Assembly (NCBI RefSeq): GCF_002976435.1
Contig: NZ_PUGF01000006.1
Span: 62,001-126,000, forward strand
Length of the DNA: 64,000 nucleotides
From: Solimicrobium silvestre
GTDB taxonomy: Bacteria > Pseudomonadota > Gammaproteobacteria > Burkholderiales > Burkholderiaceae_D
Direction: 5' to 3'
A program made the position numbers and the translations under genes. The notes under the pieces were generated by a model. That model had not been told where the DNA came from, searched no databases, and worked only from the letters and a program-made list of their open reading frames with translations. Positions 1 to 8,250 of the stretch are shown here, piece by piece; position 1 is the stretch's first letter, and the number at the start of each line of letters is the position of its first letter.

Positions 1-1
1 T

Positions 2-589
2 GGACTGGCTGGTGTGCTAATTTGCAGCATGTTATTGCAACCGGCTTTTGCCTTGCATGATGAATCCGTTGATCTGTCCACCAGTGTTGTAACGAATCAG
101 AATGCGCATGCTACTGAATCAACTGCCACGTTACCGCAGTGGAGCAATCCAGTCAGCGACGTACACATTAATGCGTTCTACGGAGTGCAAGGCAAGCTGA
201 CCCCAAACGGACATCACGGAATTGATTTCTCTGCCAAGCTGGGCACTCCGGTATTAGCAATGGCGGACGGCACGGTTATCGCCTCTACTGAGCAATGGGA
301 AAACGATCCGCATTACGGACGTGGACGTGTCGTGGTGATTCAGCATCCAGATAATTTGCGTTCGCTTTACGCCCATCTGGGCAGCAGCACAGTAAAAGTC
401 GGCGACGTCATCAAGGCCGGACAAGTGATTGCCTATTCAGGCGCGAGCGGCAAAGTTACCGGTCCGCACTTGCATGTAGAAGCCTGGCAAGGTGAGCAGT
501 TGATCGACCCGCAGCGCCTGCTGGCAGGATTGGACGAACATGCATCCCAGTCGGCATTGCGGGCACGTAACGCGATCAAAATGAACTAG
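2..589 (+). CDS. M23 family (LytM-type) metallopeptidase, 5' end outside window
   Basis: This is a periplasmic murein endopeptidase-like protein of peptidase family M23. The frame is open to the window edge and begins within a hydrophobic signal-peptide core ending in PAFA, so the true start lies upstream; a GTG at 14 is only the first internal start-like codon. The catalytic zinc site is visible as HGID (first His and Asp), YAHLG and the HLHVE HxH pair near the C-terminus, so the enzyme looks intact. Family members cut peptide cross-links in peptidoglycan. It stands 111 bp before a TonB-dependent receptor gene, with no obvious functional link. The C-terminus after the LytM domain is short. 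Confidence 0.88.
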   Translation, partial: GLAGVLICSMLLQPAFALHDESVDLSTSVVTNQNAHATESTATLPQWSNPVSDVHINAFYGVQGKLTPNGHHGIDFSAKLGTPVLAMADGTVIASTEQWENDPHYGRGRVVVIQHPDNLRSLYAHLGSSTVKVGDVIKAGQVIAYSGASGKVTGPHLHVEAWQGEQLIDPQRLLAGLDEHASQSALRARNAIKMN

Positions 590-700
590 CTTCTAACCGC
601 GGCCGCCGCCGTGCTAACCCCCTATTAATCTTCACGCAAACTGCATCGCGCTGGCCTAGCCAGTGCGGCGTCAGCGTACCCAAATTCGAAAAAAATTAAC

Positions 701-2905
701 ATGAAAATACGCTATCCTGCGCTGCTCGCACTGACCAACTTCGTCATGTTATACGGAGCAACTTACGCCAGTGACGATCTGGTCAATATAGTAAATGTGG
801 AAGCGGCTCACTATGACCAGCGCCATCAAGAAACTGCCAGCATTATTGTAGTGAACCATGATGATTTATTACGCTTTGGCGATACCAGTTTAGCTGATGC
901 CCTGAAGCGCATTCCCGGCATCAGCATCGGCGGCGCTGGAAGTGGACTCAATGGCGAACGCGCCGGCGAAATTCGCCTGCATGGATTAGGTGGGGGTTAC
1001 ACGCAAATTATGTTGAATGGCGTGGTAGCACCAAATGGCTTTACGCTGGAATCATTGTCACCTGAGTTGATTGAACGTGTTGAAATCATGCCGACAGCGT
1101 CCGCCGAGCTGGGCGCGCAAGGCATCGCGGGTACGATCAACATCATCCTAAGAAAATCCGTAGCCCATCCGCGCCGCGAATTCAAACTAGAGCTGGGCGA
1201 ACAAGATGGCGCACGCAGTTCTCAACTCATGCCCACGCTCAGCGGCGAAGTGGCAGGTACACTTAATAATGTGGACTACGTTGTGGTGGGAACGCTCAGC
1301 CGCACGCGATTAACAACGAGCACAGAGATTGACACCAGTGCAGCGGATGGCTACCCCGCCGCCATCGATACACTGCATCGTTTAACGCAGGAACAAAAAG
1401 ACAGCCGCACCGACAACCTGAATCTGACACCCAGATTCACTTTTCATCTGAGCGACGACGACAGTTTAACTTCACAAAGTTATATCAACGCCAAACATGC
1501 AACGGTTGCACAGACCGACCAAGACACGACTCTGCTTGGCACAACTAGTCAGTACCCAGCCAGCGACAGACAATTCGATTTGGAATCAACCGTTCTACGC
1601 AGCGATCTTAACTGGACTCACACCTTCGATGAAGATACGCGCTTCACACTGAAAGCCGGTGCCAGCGATAGTTTCCGCCATTCCGACTTCCGCTTCTTTG
1701 GCACAGATGGCAGCGCCGATGGTAGCGGCTTACATCTGGTACAAGCGGGTATTAACGAATATGGAATTACTCTGGCCGGGAATCTCAACTTTTCACTTAC
1801 GCCAACCCACGCAATAACGCTAGGTTGGGACGGCGCGCAAACACGACGCAGTGAAAGCCGGATGGAGCAGGATTATGTTCCTGCCACGCTGCAGAACCCG
1901 CCTGCCGCCACACAAAATGATCGCTACGACGGTACCATAACGCGGGGCGCTTTGTTTGTGCAGGACGACTGGGACATCAGCGCAGCTTGGTCATTGTCCG
2001 CGGGTCTGCGCTGGGAAAAAATGCGCACGGCAGTTATCAGCAACGCCCTATTATCTGCACCGGAAAGTAGTAACGAATTTAGCTCCATTGTCAGTCCGCT
2101 CATACAGACCTTGTACAAATTTTCGCCCGATGATCAGTTGCGCATAGGATTAACGCGCACCTACAAAGAACCGACAATGGTTGAACTGATTCCACGCCTG
2201 TACACGGTAGATAACAATAACAGCCCGACCAATCCAGACACACAAGGCAATCCGGCATTGCGTCCGGAATTGGCGTGGGGACTGGATGCAGGAGTTGAAC
2301 ATGAAATTGGCAAAAATGGATTAATCGGCGCAAGTATGTTCGTGCGCCGGATTGACGACGTTATAGCTGAGCAGTTATTTCAAGAAGGGATTAACTGGGT
2401 GCTGCAACCGGTCAATGCCGGACGCGCCAATGTACATGGAATAACCCTTGAAGCTAAATTTACGCTGAACAGCTTGCTAGAAGTAGCGCCGCCAGTGGAG
2501 CTGCGGGCCAACCTGACACGCAACTGGTCTAACGTCGAAAGCCTGCCTGGGCCGAATAATCGGCTCGACCAACAAACACCCTTAAGCGCCAATCTTGGCC
2601 TCGATTATCATTTGCCGGGAAATGAATTTACGCTCGGCACAAATTTTAATTTGACTAGCGGCGGCCCAGCACAAACTACGGCGCAGTTAGCGTCGTATAG
2701 CGCCCCGGTACGCAGTCTTGATGCCTTTGCGTTATGGGCTATCGACAGCCAAAGTCGGATACGTTTTAGCGCCGACAACTTACTACATCAAAATCAGATT
2801 AACGCATTCAACTATGCCGACAACGGTAGTAGTGAACGTACTATCTCCACCATGCGTACGGCAACTACGCTGCGTTTGACGTGGGAAGTTAAGTTTGGAA
2901 TGTAA
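701..2905 (+). CDS. TonB-dependent outer-membrane receptor
   Basis: This is an outer-membrane beta-barrel receptor of 734 residues that should import a ligand using TonB-ExbBD energy. An N-terminal signal peptide ends around residue 23 (TYAS). A plug domain follows at about residues 45-150, with the typical LADALKRIPGISI and ELIERVEIMPTASAELG segments. The rest is barrel sequence rich in alternating hydrophobic residues. A C-terminal Phe is present at the third-last position rather than the last. The substrate cannot be read from sequence. No Fur-like site was seen in the short GC-rich gap upstream, so iron control is not shown. The acyltransferase gene starts 29 bp downstream on the same strand. 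Confidence 0.9.
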   Translation: MKIRYPALLALTNFVMLYGATYASDDLVNIVNVEAAHYDQRHQETASIIVVNHDDLLRFGDTSLADALKRIPGISIGGAGSGLNGERAGEIRLHGLGGGYTQIMLNGVVAPNGFTLESLSPELIERVEIMPTASAELGAQGIAGTINIILRKSVAHPRREFKLELGEQDGARSSQLMPTLSGEVAGTLNNVDYVVVGTLSRTRLTTSTEIDTSAADGYPAAIDTLHRLTQEQKDSRTDNLNLTPRFTFHLSDDDSLTSQSYINAKHATVAQTDQDTTLLGTTSQYPASDRQFDLESTVLRSDLNWTHTFDEDTRFTLKAGASDSFRHSDFRFFGTDGSADGSGLHLVQAGINEYGITLAGNLNFSLTPTHAITLGWDGAQTRRSESRMEQDYVPATLQNPPAATQNDRYDGTITRGALFVQDDWDISAAWSLSAGLRWEKMRTAVISNALLSAPESSNEFSSIVSPLIQTLYKFSPDDQLRIGLTRTYKEPTMVELIPRLYTVDNNNSPTNPDTQGNPALRPELAWGLDAGVEHEIGKNGLIGASMFVRRIDDVIAEQLFQEGINWVLQPVNAGRANVHGITLEAKFTLNSLLEVAPPVELRANLTRNWSNVESLPGPNNRLDQQTPLSANLGLDYHLPGNEFTLGTNFNLTSGGPAQTTAQLASYSAPVRSLDAFALWAIDSQSRIRFSADNLLHQNQINAFNYADNGSSERTISTMRTATTLRLTWEVKFGM

Positions 2906-2934
2906 TGCGCAAGTATTGAATTAACACCTGTAAA

Positions 2935-4107
2935 ATGTTTCCCAAAATACCTAAATATAACGACGTCGGAGATCAATTGCTACCTACCAAATCTGCCCCC
3001 ATCTCCCGAAACGCACGGGTCGACTTTCTACGTGGCGTTGCCATATCCTGCGTACTAATTTTACATTTCGCCCTCGCTTTCGGCTTTAAAAATAGTCCGC
3101 TTGGAACGCTGTTAAGCCCAGCGTTATTACATGCAATCGCGTTCAACGGCAACTTCGGCGTCACGATGTTTTTTGTCATTTCCGGATTTTTAATTACCTC
3201 CAACTCCCTCAGCCGTTGGAACAATTTAAAAGAGATTAATGCACGCACGTTTTATCTATTCCGTTTTGCCCGCATCATGCCCAGCCTGTTATTGGTACTG
3301 GCTATCATCGTCACGCTCGGCTGTTTGGATATACCGTTTTTTGACAATTCAGATAACAACCATCATCTGCCCAGTTCTTATTTTTTAATTTCCATCGGGT
3401 CAGTGCTCAGCTTTTGGCATAACGTGCTGATGCAAACTAGCGGTTATATTAATTACTGTATTGACGTGTACTGGTCACTCTCGGTTGAAGAAGTATTTTA
3501 TCTGGCCCTTCCTTTGGTCTGCCTGCTGTTACGACGTACATGGCTCATCGTCGCAGTTTGCATTACGGCCATCGTCATCGGCCCGATTTACCGCAGCCAG
3601 CATACCAATAATGAGATTTTCTTTATGTACGGTTATTTTGCCTGCTTCGACGCGATTGCTTTCGGCTGCATTACGGCGTTGCTGGCGCGACGGGGAATTA
3701 TCCCAATCAAATTCAATCGTGTATTACGGCTGGCTGCGGCCATCGCGCTCGGCGTGGTTTACCTACGCGGTATCGACGGGCATGAAATTTTCGGCTTTTC
3801 GCTAATCGCCCTAGCCAGCGCAGCTTTTTTACTCGGCGCAGCCAATGATAATAGCCCGGGCTGGAGCACTGGCCGGCTCAGTAGCGGTGTGCGCTGGGTG
3901 GGACGATATAGCTATGAAATTTATCTGTTCCATATCGTCGTGCTGGGGCTAATGCGTAATGTATTGACCAAAGAGCAGCTCAGCTATTCAGCAAGATTGC
4001 CATGGTTTCTATTATTTCTCGTATTAACGGCGTTAGTCGCTTGGCTGGTGGCGCGTTATGTTTCTGAACCGGCAAATACAGCAATTCGGCGACGCTATGG
4101 CCATTAA
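2935..4107 (+). CDS. Acyltransferase family 3 (OafA-like) membrane protein
   Basis: This is an integral membrane acyltransferase of 390 residues, related to enzymes that O-acetylate cell-surface polysaccharides or lipids. The family signature is clear: RVDFLRGVAI with the downstream membrane His (LILHF) near residues 28-45, followed by MFFVISGFLI. About ten hydrophobic segments follow. There is no C-terminal SGNH domain, so it is the short form. The start is the first ATG after the receptor stop; the spacing suggests co-transcription with that gene. The acceptor substrate is unknown. Confidence 0.88.
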   Translation: MFPKIPKYNDVGDQLLPTKSAPISRNARVDFLRGVAISCVLILHFALAFGFKNSPLGTLLSPALLHAIAFNGNFGVTMFFVISGFLITSNSLSRWNNLKEINARTFYLFRFARIMPSLLLVLAIIVTLGCLDIPFFDNSDNNHHLPSSYFLISIGSVLSFWHNVLMQTSGYINYCIDVYWSLSVEEVFYLALPLVCLLLRRTWLIVAVCITAIVIGPIYRSQHTNNEIFFMYGYFACFDAIAFGCITALLARRGIIPIKFNRVLRLAAAIALGVVYLRGIDGHEIFGFSLIALASAAFLLGAANDNSPGWSTGRLSSGVRWVGRYSYEIYLFHIVVLGLMRNVLTKEQLSYSARLPWFLLFLVLTALVAWLVARYVSEPANTAIRRRYGH

Positions 4108-4170
4108 ATTAATTCAATTTATTTTTCATGATTCCAACAATATTCCTGTTTGTGATACGTCTTCACAAGT

Positions 4171-4746
4171 ATGGAAACGACGCTGAACCCCAACCAATCG
4201 ATGGCTACACAAGATAAGCACATTAGCGACACCGTTTTGCGCGAGCAAGCGCGGCTTGGGAATTTTATCCGTCAGCGCGTTGCGGACCAGAGCGAAGCCG
4301 AAGATATCTTGCAAGATGTTTTTTACGAATTGGTCGAAGCTTATCGTTTGCCTGAACCTATCGAGCAAGTTGGGGCATGGCTTTTTCGGGTGGCGCGGAA
4401 TCGCATCATCGACCGGTTTCGCAAAAAAAGAGAACAGCCACTGCCCGAAACAGAGGCTGATTCCGGCGACGAATATTGGTTGGAGCAAGTCTTACCAGCA
4501 AGCGACGCAGGGCCGGAAGCCGCCTATGCGCGCGCGGTGTTATTAGAAGAGCTGCACGACGCGCTCGACGAATTACCGTTAGAGCAGCGTGAGGTATTCA
4601 TCGCCCATGAACTAGAGGGGCTCAGCTTTAAAGAATTGGCAGCGCTCAGCGGAGTCGGCGTAAATACCCTGCTGGCGCGCAAACGGTATGCGGTGCTGCA
4701 TCTGCGTACACACTTGCAAGCGATCTATAACGAATTCAATCTGTAA
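4171..4746 (+). CDS. ECF-type RNA polymerase sigma factor
   Basis: This 191-residue protein is a sigma-70 family ECF factor, which redirects RNA polymerase to a specific promoter set. Region 2 is seen around residues 25-90 (DQSEAEDILQDVFYELVEAY, then GAWLFRVARNRIIDRFRKK). Region 4 follows at about 125-180 (LPLEQREVFIAHELEGLSF, then LAALSGVGVNTLLARKRYA). An acidic linker joins them. A second in-frame ATG at 4201 is an alternative start. No classical anti-sigma gene follows; instead a His-rich two-segment membrane protein starts 12 bp downstream and may sense the signal, which is inference. Confidence 0.93.
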   Translation: METTLNPNQSMATQDKHISDTVLREQARLGNFIRQRVADQSEAEDILQDVFYELVEAYRLPEPIEQVGAWLFRVARNRIIDRFRKKREQPLPETEADSGDEYWLEQVLPASDAGPEAAYARAVLLEELHDALDELPLEQREVFIAHELEGLSFKELAALSGVGVNTLLARKRYAVLHLRTHLQAIYNEFNL

Positions 4747-4758
4747 AGGAAGTGTGCA

Positions 4759-5106
4759 ATGAATTTCAAATTAAGAGTATTGAAAAAAATAGTATTTGTG
4801 GTGTTCTGCATCGCGGCATTAAGTTGGCTGGTGATGGTGCTGTGGAATTGGCTCATTCCTTCGCTGTTTATCGGGGCACGTGAAATTGATTATGCCCGTG
4901 CCATCGGCTTGCTAATCTTAAGCAGAATCTTGTTTGGCGGGCTGCGCGGCCATCACGGTCACCATGAACGTCACGCTGATCATGAACACTGGCATAGCCG
5001 TTGGCATCAACATCGCTGGGAAAAAATGACGCAGGAAGAGCGCGAGAAATTTCAGAACGGCATACTTTCTGCGCGTGATAAACATAAGCAAGAAAACCAA
5101 CAATAA
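4759..5106 (+). CDS. Small His-rich membrane protein paired with ECF sigma factor
   Basis: This 115-residue protein has two hydrophobic segments (about residues 11-38 and 48-60) followed by a basic, His-rich tail. About ten His residues fall within 24 residues after the second segment, suggesting metal binding. After that comes an amphipathic MTQEEREKFQNGI segment. Positive charges at both ends favour an N-in, C-in topology, placing the His tail in the cytoplasm. A good ribosome site (AAGGAAG) precedes the ATG, 12 bp after the sigma-factor stop, so the two are almost certainly co-transcribed. Similar small proteins with an MTxEEREKF motif occur beside ECF genes elsewhere, but no function is established to my knowledge. 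Confidence 0.82.
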   Translation: MNFKLRVLKKIVFVVFCIAALSWLVMVLWNWLIPSLFIGAREIDYARAIGLLILSRILFGGLRGHHGHHERHADHEHWHSRWHQHRWEKMTQEEREKFQNGILSARDKHKQENQQ

Positions 5107-5158
5107 ATACGCCTGGCTTTATCTTTTTTTCAGCGAAAAACAAGTGGAGGGAATCGAC

Positions 5159-5449
5159 ATGACTACTACGGCTAACTGCAAACAAAGCCCGGGAATTATC
5201 GTACCGGTTGTGAACTTTAAGCGCTGCGAGGGAAAAGCAGATTGCGCTGTCGTCTGCCCCGAGAATGTCTTTGAAATCCAACGCATCAAACCAGCCGATT
5301 ATCAGAAATTAAATCTGCTAAATCAATTTAAATTACGGGTACATGGAATGCAGGTTGCCTACGCCCCGAATGCCGATGCCTGCAAAGCATGTGGCTTGTG
5401 CGTAACGGCATGTCCGGAAAAAGCGATTACTTTAGCCAGGCTTGCTTGA
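5159..5449 (+). CDS. Two-cluster ferredoxin
   Basis: This is a 96-residue electron carrier. The start is the ATG at 5159, preceded by a strong GGAGG site; an in-frame ATG at 5075 overlaps the previous gene and is rejected. The C-terminal motif CKACGLCVTACP has the full CxxCxxCxxxCP pattern for a 4Fe-4S cluster. The N-terminal motif CEGKADCAVVCP has Lys where the second Cys of CxxCxxC would be, so that cluster may be 3Fe-4S or have a different ligand. The N-terminal motif type (CEGKxxC) recurs in a known ferredoxin family. The redox partner is unknown. It lies 52 bp after the His-rich protein and may share its transcript. Confidence 0.88.
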   Translation: MTTTANCKQSPGIIVPVVNFKRCEGKADCAVVCPENVFEIQRIKPADYQKLNLLNQFKLRVHGMQVAYAPNADACKACGLCVTACPEKAITLARLA

Positions 5450-5462
5450 GTATTCCCAACAC

Positions 5463-5735
5463 TCATTTACCAAACAAATCTGAATGTGTGCCGGTACGAT
5501 CAAATCTGACTTCATCACCATCAATCCGATAAATCAACAACCAATCGGGTTCAATATGAAGGTCTCGCCTCGGTTTCCAATCACCTTGCAATGGATGATC
5601 TTTAAAATCACGCGGCAGTGCTTGACCATCCAACAATAACTGAATTACATCGCGTAGCTTATTCATATTCTTACCGCGCTTTTCTGCCAACTTTACGTCG
5701 CGTTTAAACTGCCCCGAGTAACTTGGCTTGCGCAT
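5463..5735 (-). CDS. YafQ-family type II toxin (mRNA interferase)
   Basis: This 90-residue protein matches the YafQ branch of the RelE fold, ribosome-dependent ribonucleases that cleave mRNA during translation. The residues corresponding to the E. coli YafQ active site are all present with the same spacing: His47, His60, Asp64 and His84 (E. coli 50, 63, 67, 87). The C-terminal segment TGTHSDLFG is typical. The start overlaps the antitoxin stop in TAATG, showing translational coupling. The toxin therefore looks intact and needs its antitoxin. Confidence 0.92.
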   Translation of the reverse strand: MRKPSYSGQFKRDVKLAEKRGKNMNKLRDVIQLLLDGQALPRDFKDHPLQGDWKPRRDLHIEPDWLLIYRIDGDEVRFDRTGTHSDLFGK

Positions 5736-5977
5736 TAAATACCCAGTTTTTTAAATAAATCTTGCGCACTTGATGCATGAAAAACGTCTTCATTCTGGTC
5801 GCTCTTACGGATTGTTTCAGCAGTTAATGCATTGGGTACGGCACTTTCTGCAATGTATAAACGCATTAAATCGCGAATAATTTGCGCCGCAGGACGGTGA
5901 CGCCCGGCCGCCACCGCCATGAACTGATCCCGCAACTCCGACTCCATTTTGATGGACATTTGTACTTCTTTTACCAT
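5735..5977 (-). CDS. RelB/DinJ-like antitoxin
   Basis: This 80-residue protein is the antitoxin and probable autoregulator of the toxin gene it overlaps. The N-terminal half (VQMSIKMESELRDQF, then AAQIIRDLMRLYI) fits a ribbon-helix-helix DNA-binding fold. The C-terminal half is acidic and probably wraps the toxin. The chosen start has a GAGG ribosome site 6-7 bases upstream; Met7 is a weaker alternative. The 35-bp palindrome about 40 bp upstream is a likely operator. Confidence 0.87.
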   Translation of the reverse strand: MVKEVQMSIKMESELRDQFMAVAAGRHRPAAQIIRDLMRLYIAESAVPNALTAETIRKSDQNEDVFHASSAQDLFKKLGI

Positions 5978-6016
5978 GTTAGCCTCGCTCTGGTTGGTGT
6001 TAGCGCTACCATAAGG

Positions 6017-6051
6017 TGTTCAATGAATACCTTTTAGGTATTCATTGAACA
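6017..6051. promoter_or_regulatory. Near-perfect 35-bp palindrome upstream of toxin-antitoxin operon
   Basis: TGTTCAATGAATACC and GGTATTCATTGAACA are exact reverse complements around CTTTTAG-like centre sequence, giving 16-bp arms and a 3-nt centre. The site lies between the antitoxin start and plsY. It may be the antitoxin operator; it has no T-run suitable for a terminator, although a cruciform or small IR element is possible. Confidence 0.7.
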
Positions 6052-6077
6052 GTCTAGCATGCCAATTTGACTGTTTT

Positions 6078-6107
6078 TTGATAGTTTTCAACGCTTTAGC
6101 TTAAAAT
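6078..6107 (+). promoter_or_regulatory. Candidate sigma-70 promoter for plsY
   Basis: TTGATA (6078-6083) and TAAAAT (6102-6107) are each one base from the consensus hexamers and are 18 bases apart. They lie about 35 bases before the plsY start. This is a pattern match only. Confidence 0.4.
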
Positions 6108-6140
6108 ACCGTCCATTCCAACTCAATACCCATTCTCTTC

Positions 6141-6758
6141 ATGTTGAATTCTGTTCTAGCCCCACTTGGTTTTGTGATCATTTCCTACTTAATCGGCTCC
6201 ATATCTTTCGCGGTCATCGTCAGTAAAGTGTTCGGCTTATCTGACCCACGTACTTATGGTTCTAAAAACCCTGGAGCAACCAATGTACTGCGCAGCGGTA
6301 ATAAAGCGGCTGCGGTGCTGACCTTGATAGGGGATGCGTTTAAAGGCTGGTTAGCGGTCTGGTTAGCGCAAGCGCTGAATTTACCGGAACATGTTATCGC
6401 CCTGGTCGCGCTGGCGGTGTTTTTAGGGCATTTATGGCCGGTGTTTTTTAAATTTGAGGGTGGTAAAGGCGTGGCGACAGCAGCAGGCGTCTTGCTGGGT
6501 TTAAATGTTTGGTTGGGGCTCGGCACTCTGGCAACTTGGGTCGTCGTCGCTTTTTGCTTCCGTTATTCGTCGTTAGCAGCTTTGATGGCAGCGTTGTTTG
6601 CACCGTTTTATTCAGCGCTGATATTTGGCACGGCCAGCCCGGTTTTTTGGGCGGTATGCGTGATGAGTGCGTTACTTATTTATCGCCACCAACAAAATAT
6701 TCGTAATTTAATTGCTGGTAAAGAAAGTCGTTTGGGTAGTAAGAAAACCGCTAATTGA
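6141..6758 (+). CDS. plsY: Glycerol-3-phosphate acyltransferase PlsY
   Basis: PlsY transfers the acyl group of acyl-phosphate to glycerol-3-phosphate, the first step of phospholipid synthesis at the inner membrane. The 205-residue length and five or more membrane segments fit the family. The three conserved motifs are present: LIGSISFA, then [13 protein letters not shown] with DAFKG, and [14 protein letters not shown] further conserved stretch, [15 protein letters not shown], lies near the C-terminus. The gene converges on tsaD with a 45-bp gap; no clear terminator was seen there. Confidence 0.96.
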   Translation: MLNSVLAPLGFVIISYLIGSISFAVIVSKVFGLSDPRTYGSKNPGATNVLRSGNKAAAVLTLIGDAFKGWLAVWLAQALNLPEHVIALVALAVFLGHLWPVFFKFEGGKGVATAAGVLLGLNVWLGLGTLATWVVVAFCFRYSSLAALMAALFAPFYSALIFGTASPVFWAVCVMSALLIYRHQQNIRNLIAGKESRLGSKKTAN

Positions 6759-6803
6759 CGCAATTTTTAGCGATTTTCATACCCGCTATCTTTTTAATAA
6801 ATA

Positions 6804-7826
6804 CTATACAAGCTGATCCAAAGGCCATTTAGGTCGCACATTAAACGCGTAATCAAACTGCGCCTGGCTTGGATCAGCCTTCAAACGCATTGCACCAGCA
6901 AAGGCGATCATCGCGCCGTTGTCGGTGCAAAATTCTAATTCCGGATAATAAACCTCAAATCGCTTCTTGGCGGCAGCCGCATTCAAGCCTGCGCGTAGTT
7001 GCGTATTCGCGCCAACACCACCTGCAATCACCAGACGCTTTAAAGCGGAATGACGCATCGCGGTGCTGCATTTAGCGACGATCACATCGACCAACGCATC
7101 CACAAATCCACGTGCGACGTTGGCTTTATCTTGCTCCGTCAATTCCCCGACATGATTTTTAACCACGGTTAATACCGCGGTTTTCAAACCGGAAAAACTG
7201 AAATTTAAATCTTTGGAATGCAGCATCGGGCGCGGCAAGTTGTAAACACTTGGGTCGCCCGACTCGGCCAAACGCGAAATGGCAGGACCACCGGGATAAG
7301 ATAAACCCAATAGTTTGGCCGATTTATCAAACGCTTCGCCAGCAGCATCGTCCAAGGTCTCGCCCAATAAAGTGTATTTCCCAACCCCTTCCACGCGCAT
7401 TAATTGGGTATGTCCGCCGGACACGAGCAGGGAAATAAACGGAAATTGCGGCGGCTTGGAAGACAGCAAGGGCGACAATAAATGCCCTTCCAGATGATGA
7501 ATTCCCAACATCGGTCGGCCCAACGCCAAGCCCAGACCGCAAGCCACCGACGCACCCACCAACAACGCACCAGCTAAACCCGGGCCTTGCGTATAGGCGA
7601 TGGCATCAATCGCGCTTTTGTCTAAGTTTGCTTCACGCAAAACCTGTTCTAACAGCGGCAAAGCACGGCGAATATGGTCGCGCGAAGCCAGTTCTGGCAC
7701 CACACCGCCATATTCCTGATGCATAGTAATTTGGGAATACAAAGCATGTGAAAGCAGGCCGGTTTCGGTATCTACCAAAGCCAAACCAGTTTCATCACAG
7801 GAAGATTCAACGCCGAGTACGATCAT
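6804..7826 (-). CDS. tsaD: tRNA N6-adenosine threonylcarbamoyltransferase TsaD
   Basis: TsaD, with TsaB and TsaE, transfers threonylcarbamoyl to A37 of tRNAs reading ANN codons. The N-terminus [15 protein letters not shown] and the iron-site segment HHLEGH are diagnostic, as are [17 protein letters not shown] and [11 protein letters not shown]. The start is the ATG at 7826, giving 340 residues; a TTG two codons upstream is not preferred. The length matches the family. In many betaproteobacteria rpsU lies next to this gene, but here the upstream neighbour is a small unknown gene. Confidence 0.96.
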   Translation of the reverse strand: MIVLGVESSCDETGLALVDTETGLLSHALYSQITMHQEYGGVVPELASRDHIRRALPLLEQVLREANLDKSAIDAIAYTQGPGLAGALLVGASVACGLGLALGRPMLGIHHLEGHLLSPLLSSKPPQFPFISLLVSGGHTQLMRVEGVGKYTLLGETLDDAAGEAFDKSAKLLGLSYPGGPAISRLAESGDPSVYNLPRPMLHSKDLNFSFSGLKTAVLTVVKNHVGELTEQDKANVARGFVDALVDVIVAKCSTAMRHSALKRLVIAGGVGANTQLRAGLNAAAAKKRFEVYYPELEFCTDNGAMIAFAGAMRLKADPSQAQFDYAFNVRPKWPLDQLV

Positions 7827-7907
7827 TTGCAATACCGATTTTTTACAATGCGATATTGTAGCTGATGTGGTGAGTAGGAAAAAACGTAACGGAACTAAAC
7901 AGGTGGA

Positions 7908-8135
7908 TTATTTCTTAAAAATATCAGGCCGCGATTTATTACGTTGCTCGTAAATAGTCCGGGCGTCCAGCTGGGCGCGCTCTAACGTACACATTTCAGG
8001 ATGGTCGTCATGCAGGGTAAAAAAGTCGCCAGCTTGGGCGCGCATGACATATTTGATCGCTTGGGCATCGGTTAAATCAAAAAACTCGGTCATTAAAGTT
8101 GTGACTTCGTCCAGATATTCTTCGTAGGTCATCAT
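7908..8135 (-). CDS. Conserved small hypothetical protein
   Basis: This 75-residue soluble protein begins with two adjacent ATG codons, so the start may be at 8135 or 8132. It reads MTYEEYLDEVTTLMTEFFDL at the N-terminus, then a helical KYVMRAQAGDFF segment, then an acidic turn with HDDHPEM. It has no signal peptide, membrane segment or Cys pair. The sequence resembles small betaproteobacterial proteins of unknown role as I recall them, but I cannot name a domain. It is on the tsaD strand, 81 bp upstream of it. Confidence 0.65.
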   Translation of the reverse strand: MMTYEEYLDEVTTLMTEFFDLTDAQAIKYVMRAQAGDFFTLHDDHPEMCTLERAQLDARTIYEQRNKSRPDIFKK

Positions 8136-8174
8136 GTTGCATCCAATCAGGTTGTGCGGCGGTGTTATGTATCT

Positions 8175-8207
8175 TAAATTCGTCTTAAATTCATTTAGAC
8201 GAATTTT
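8175..8207. terminator. Hairpin between ald and the small hypothetical gene
   Basis: AAATTCGTCT (8176-8185) and AGACGAATTT (8197-8206) are exact complements around an 11-nt loop. It lies 45 bases after the ald stop on the minus strand. It may end ald transcription, although the following T-run is weak. Confidence 0.45.
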
Positions 8208-8250
8208 AGCCCTAACTACTACCGCCGGACAACCTAAAGGAGCTTTATCT

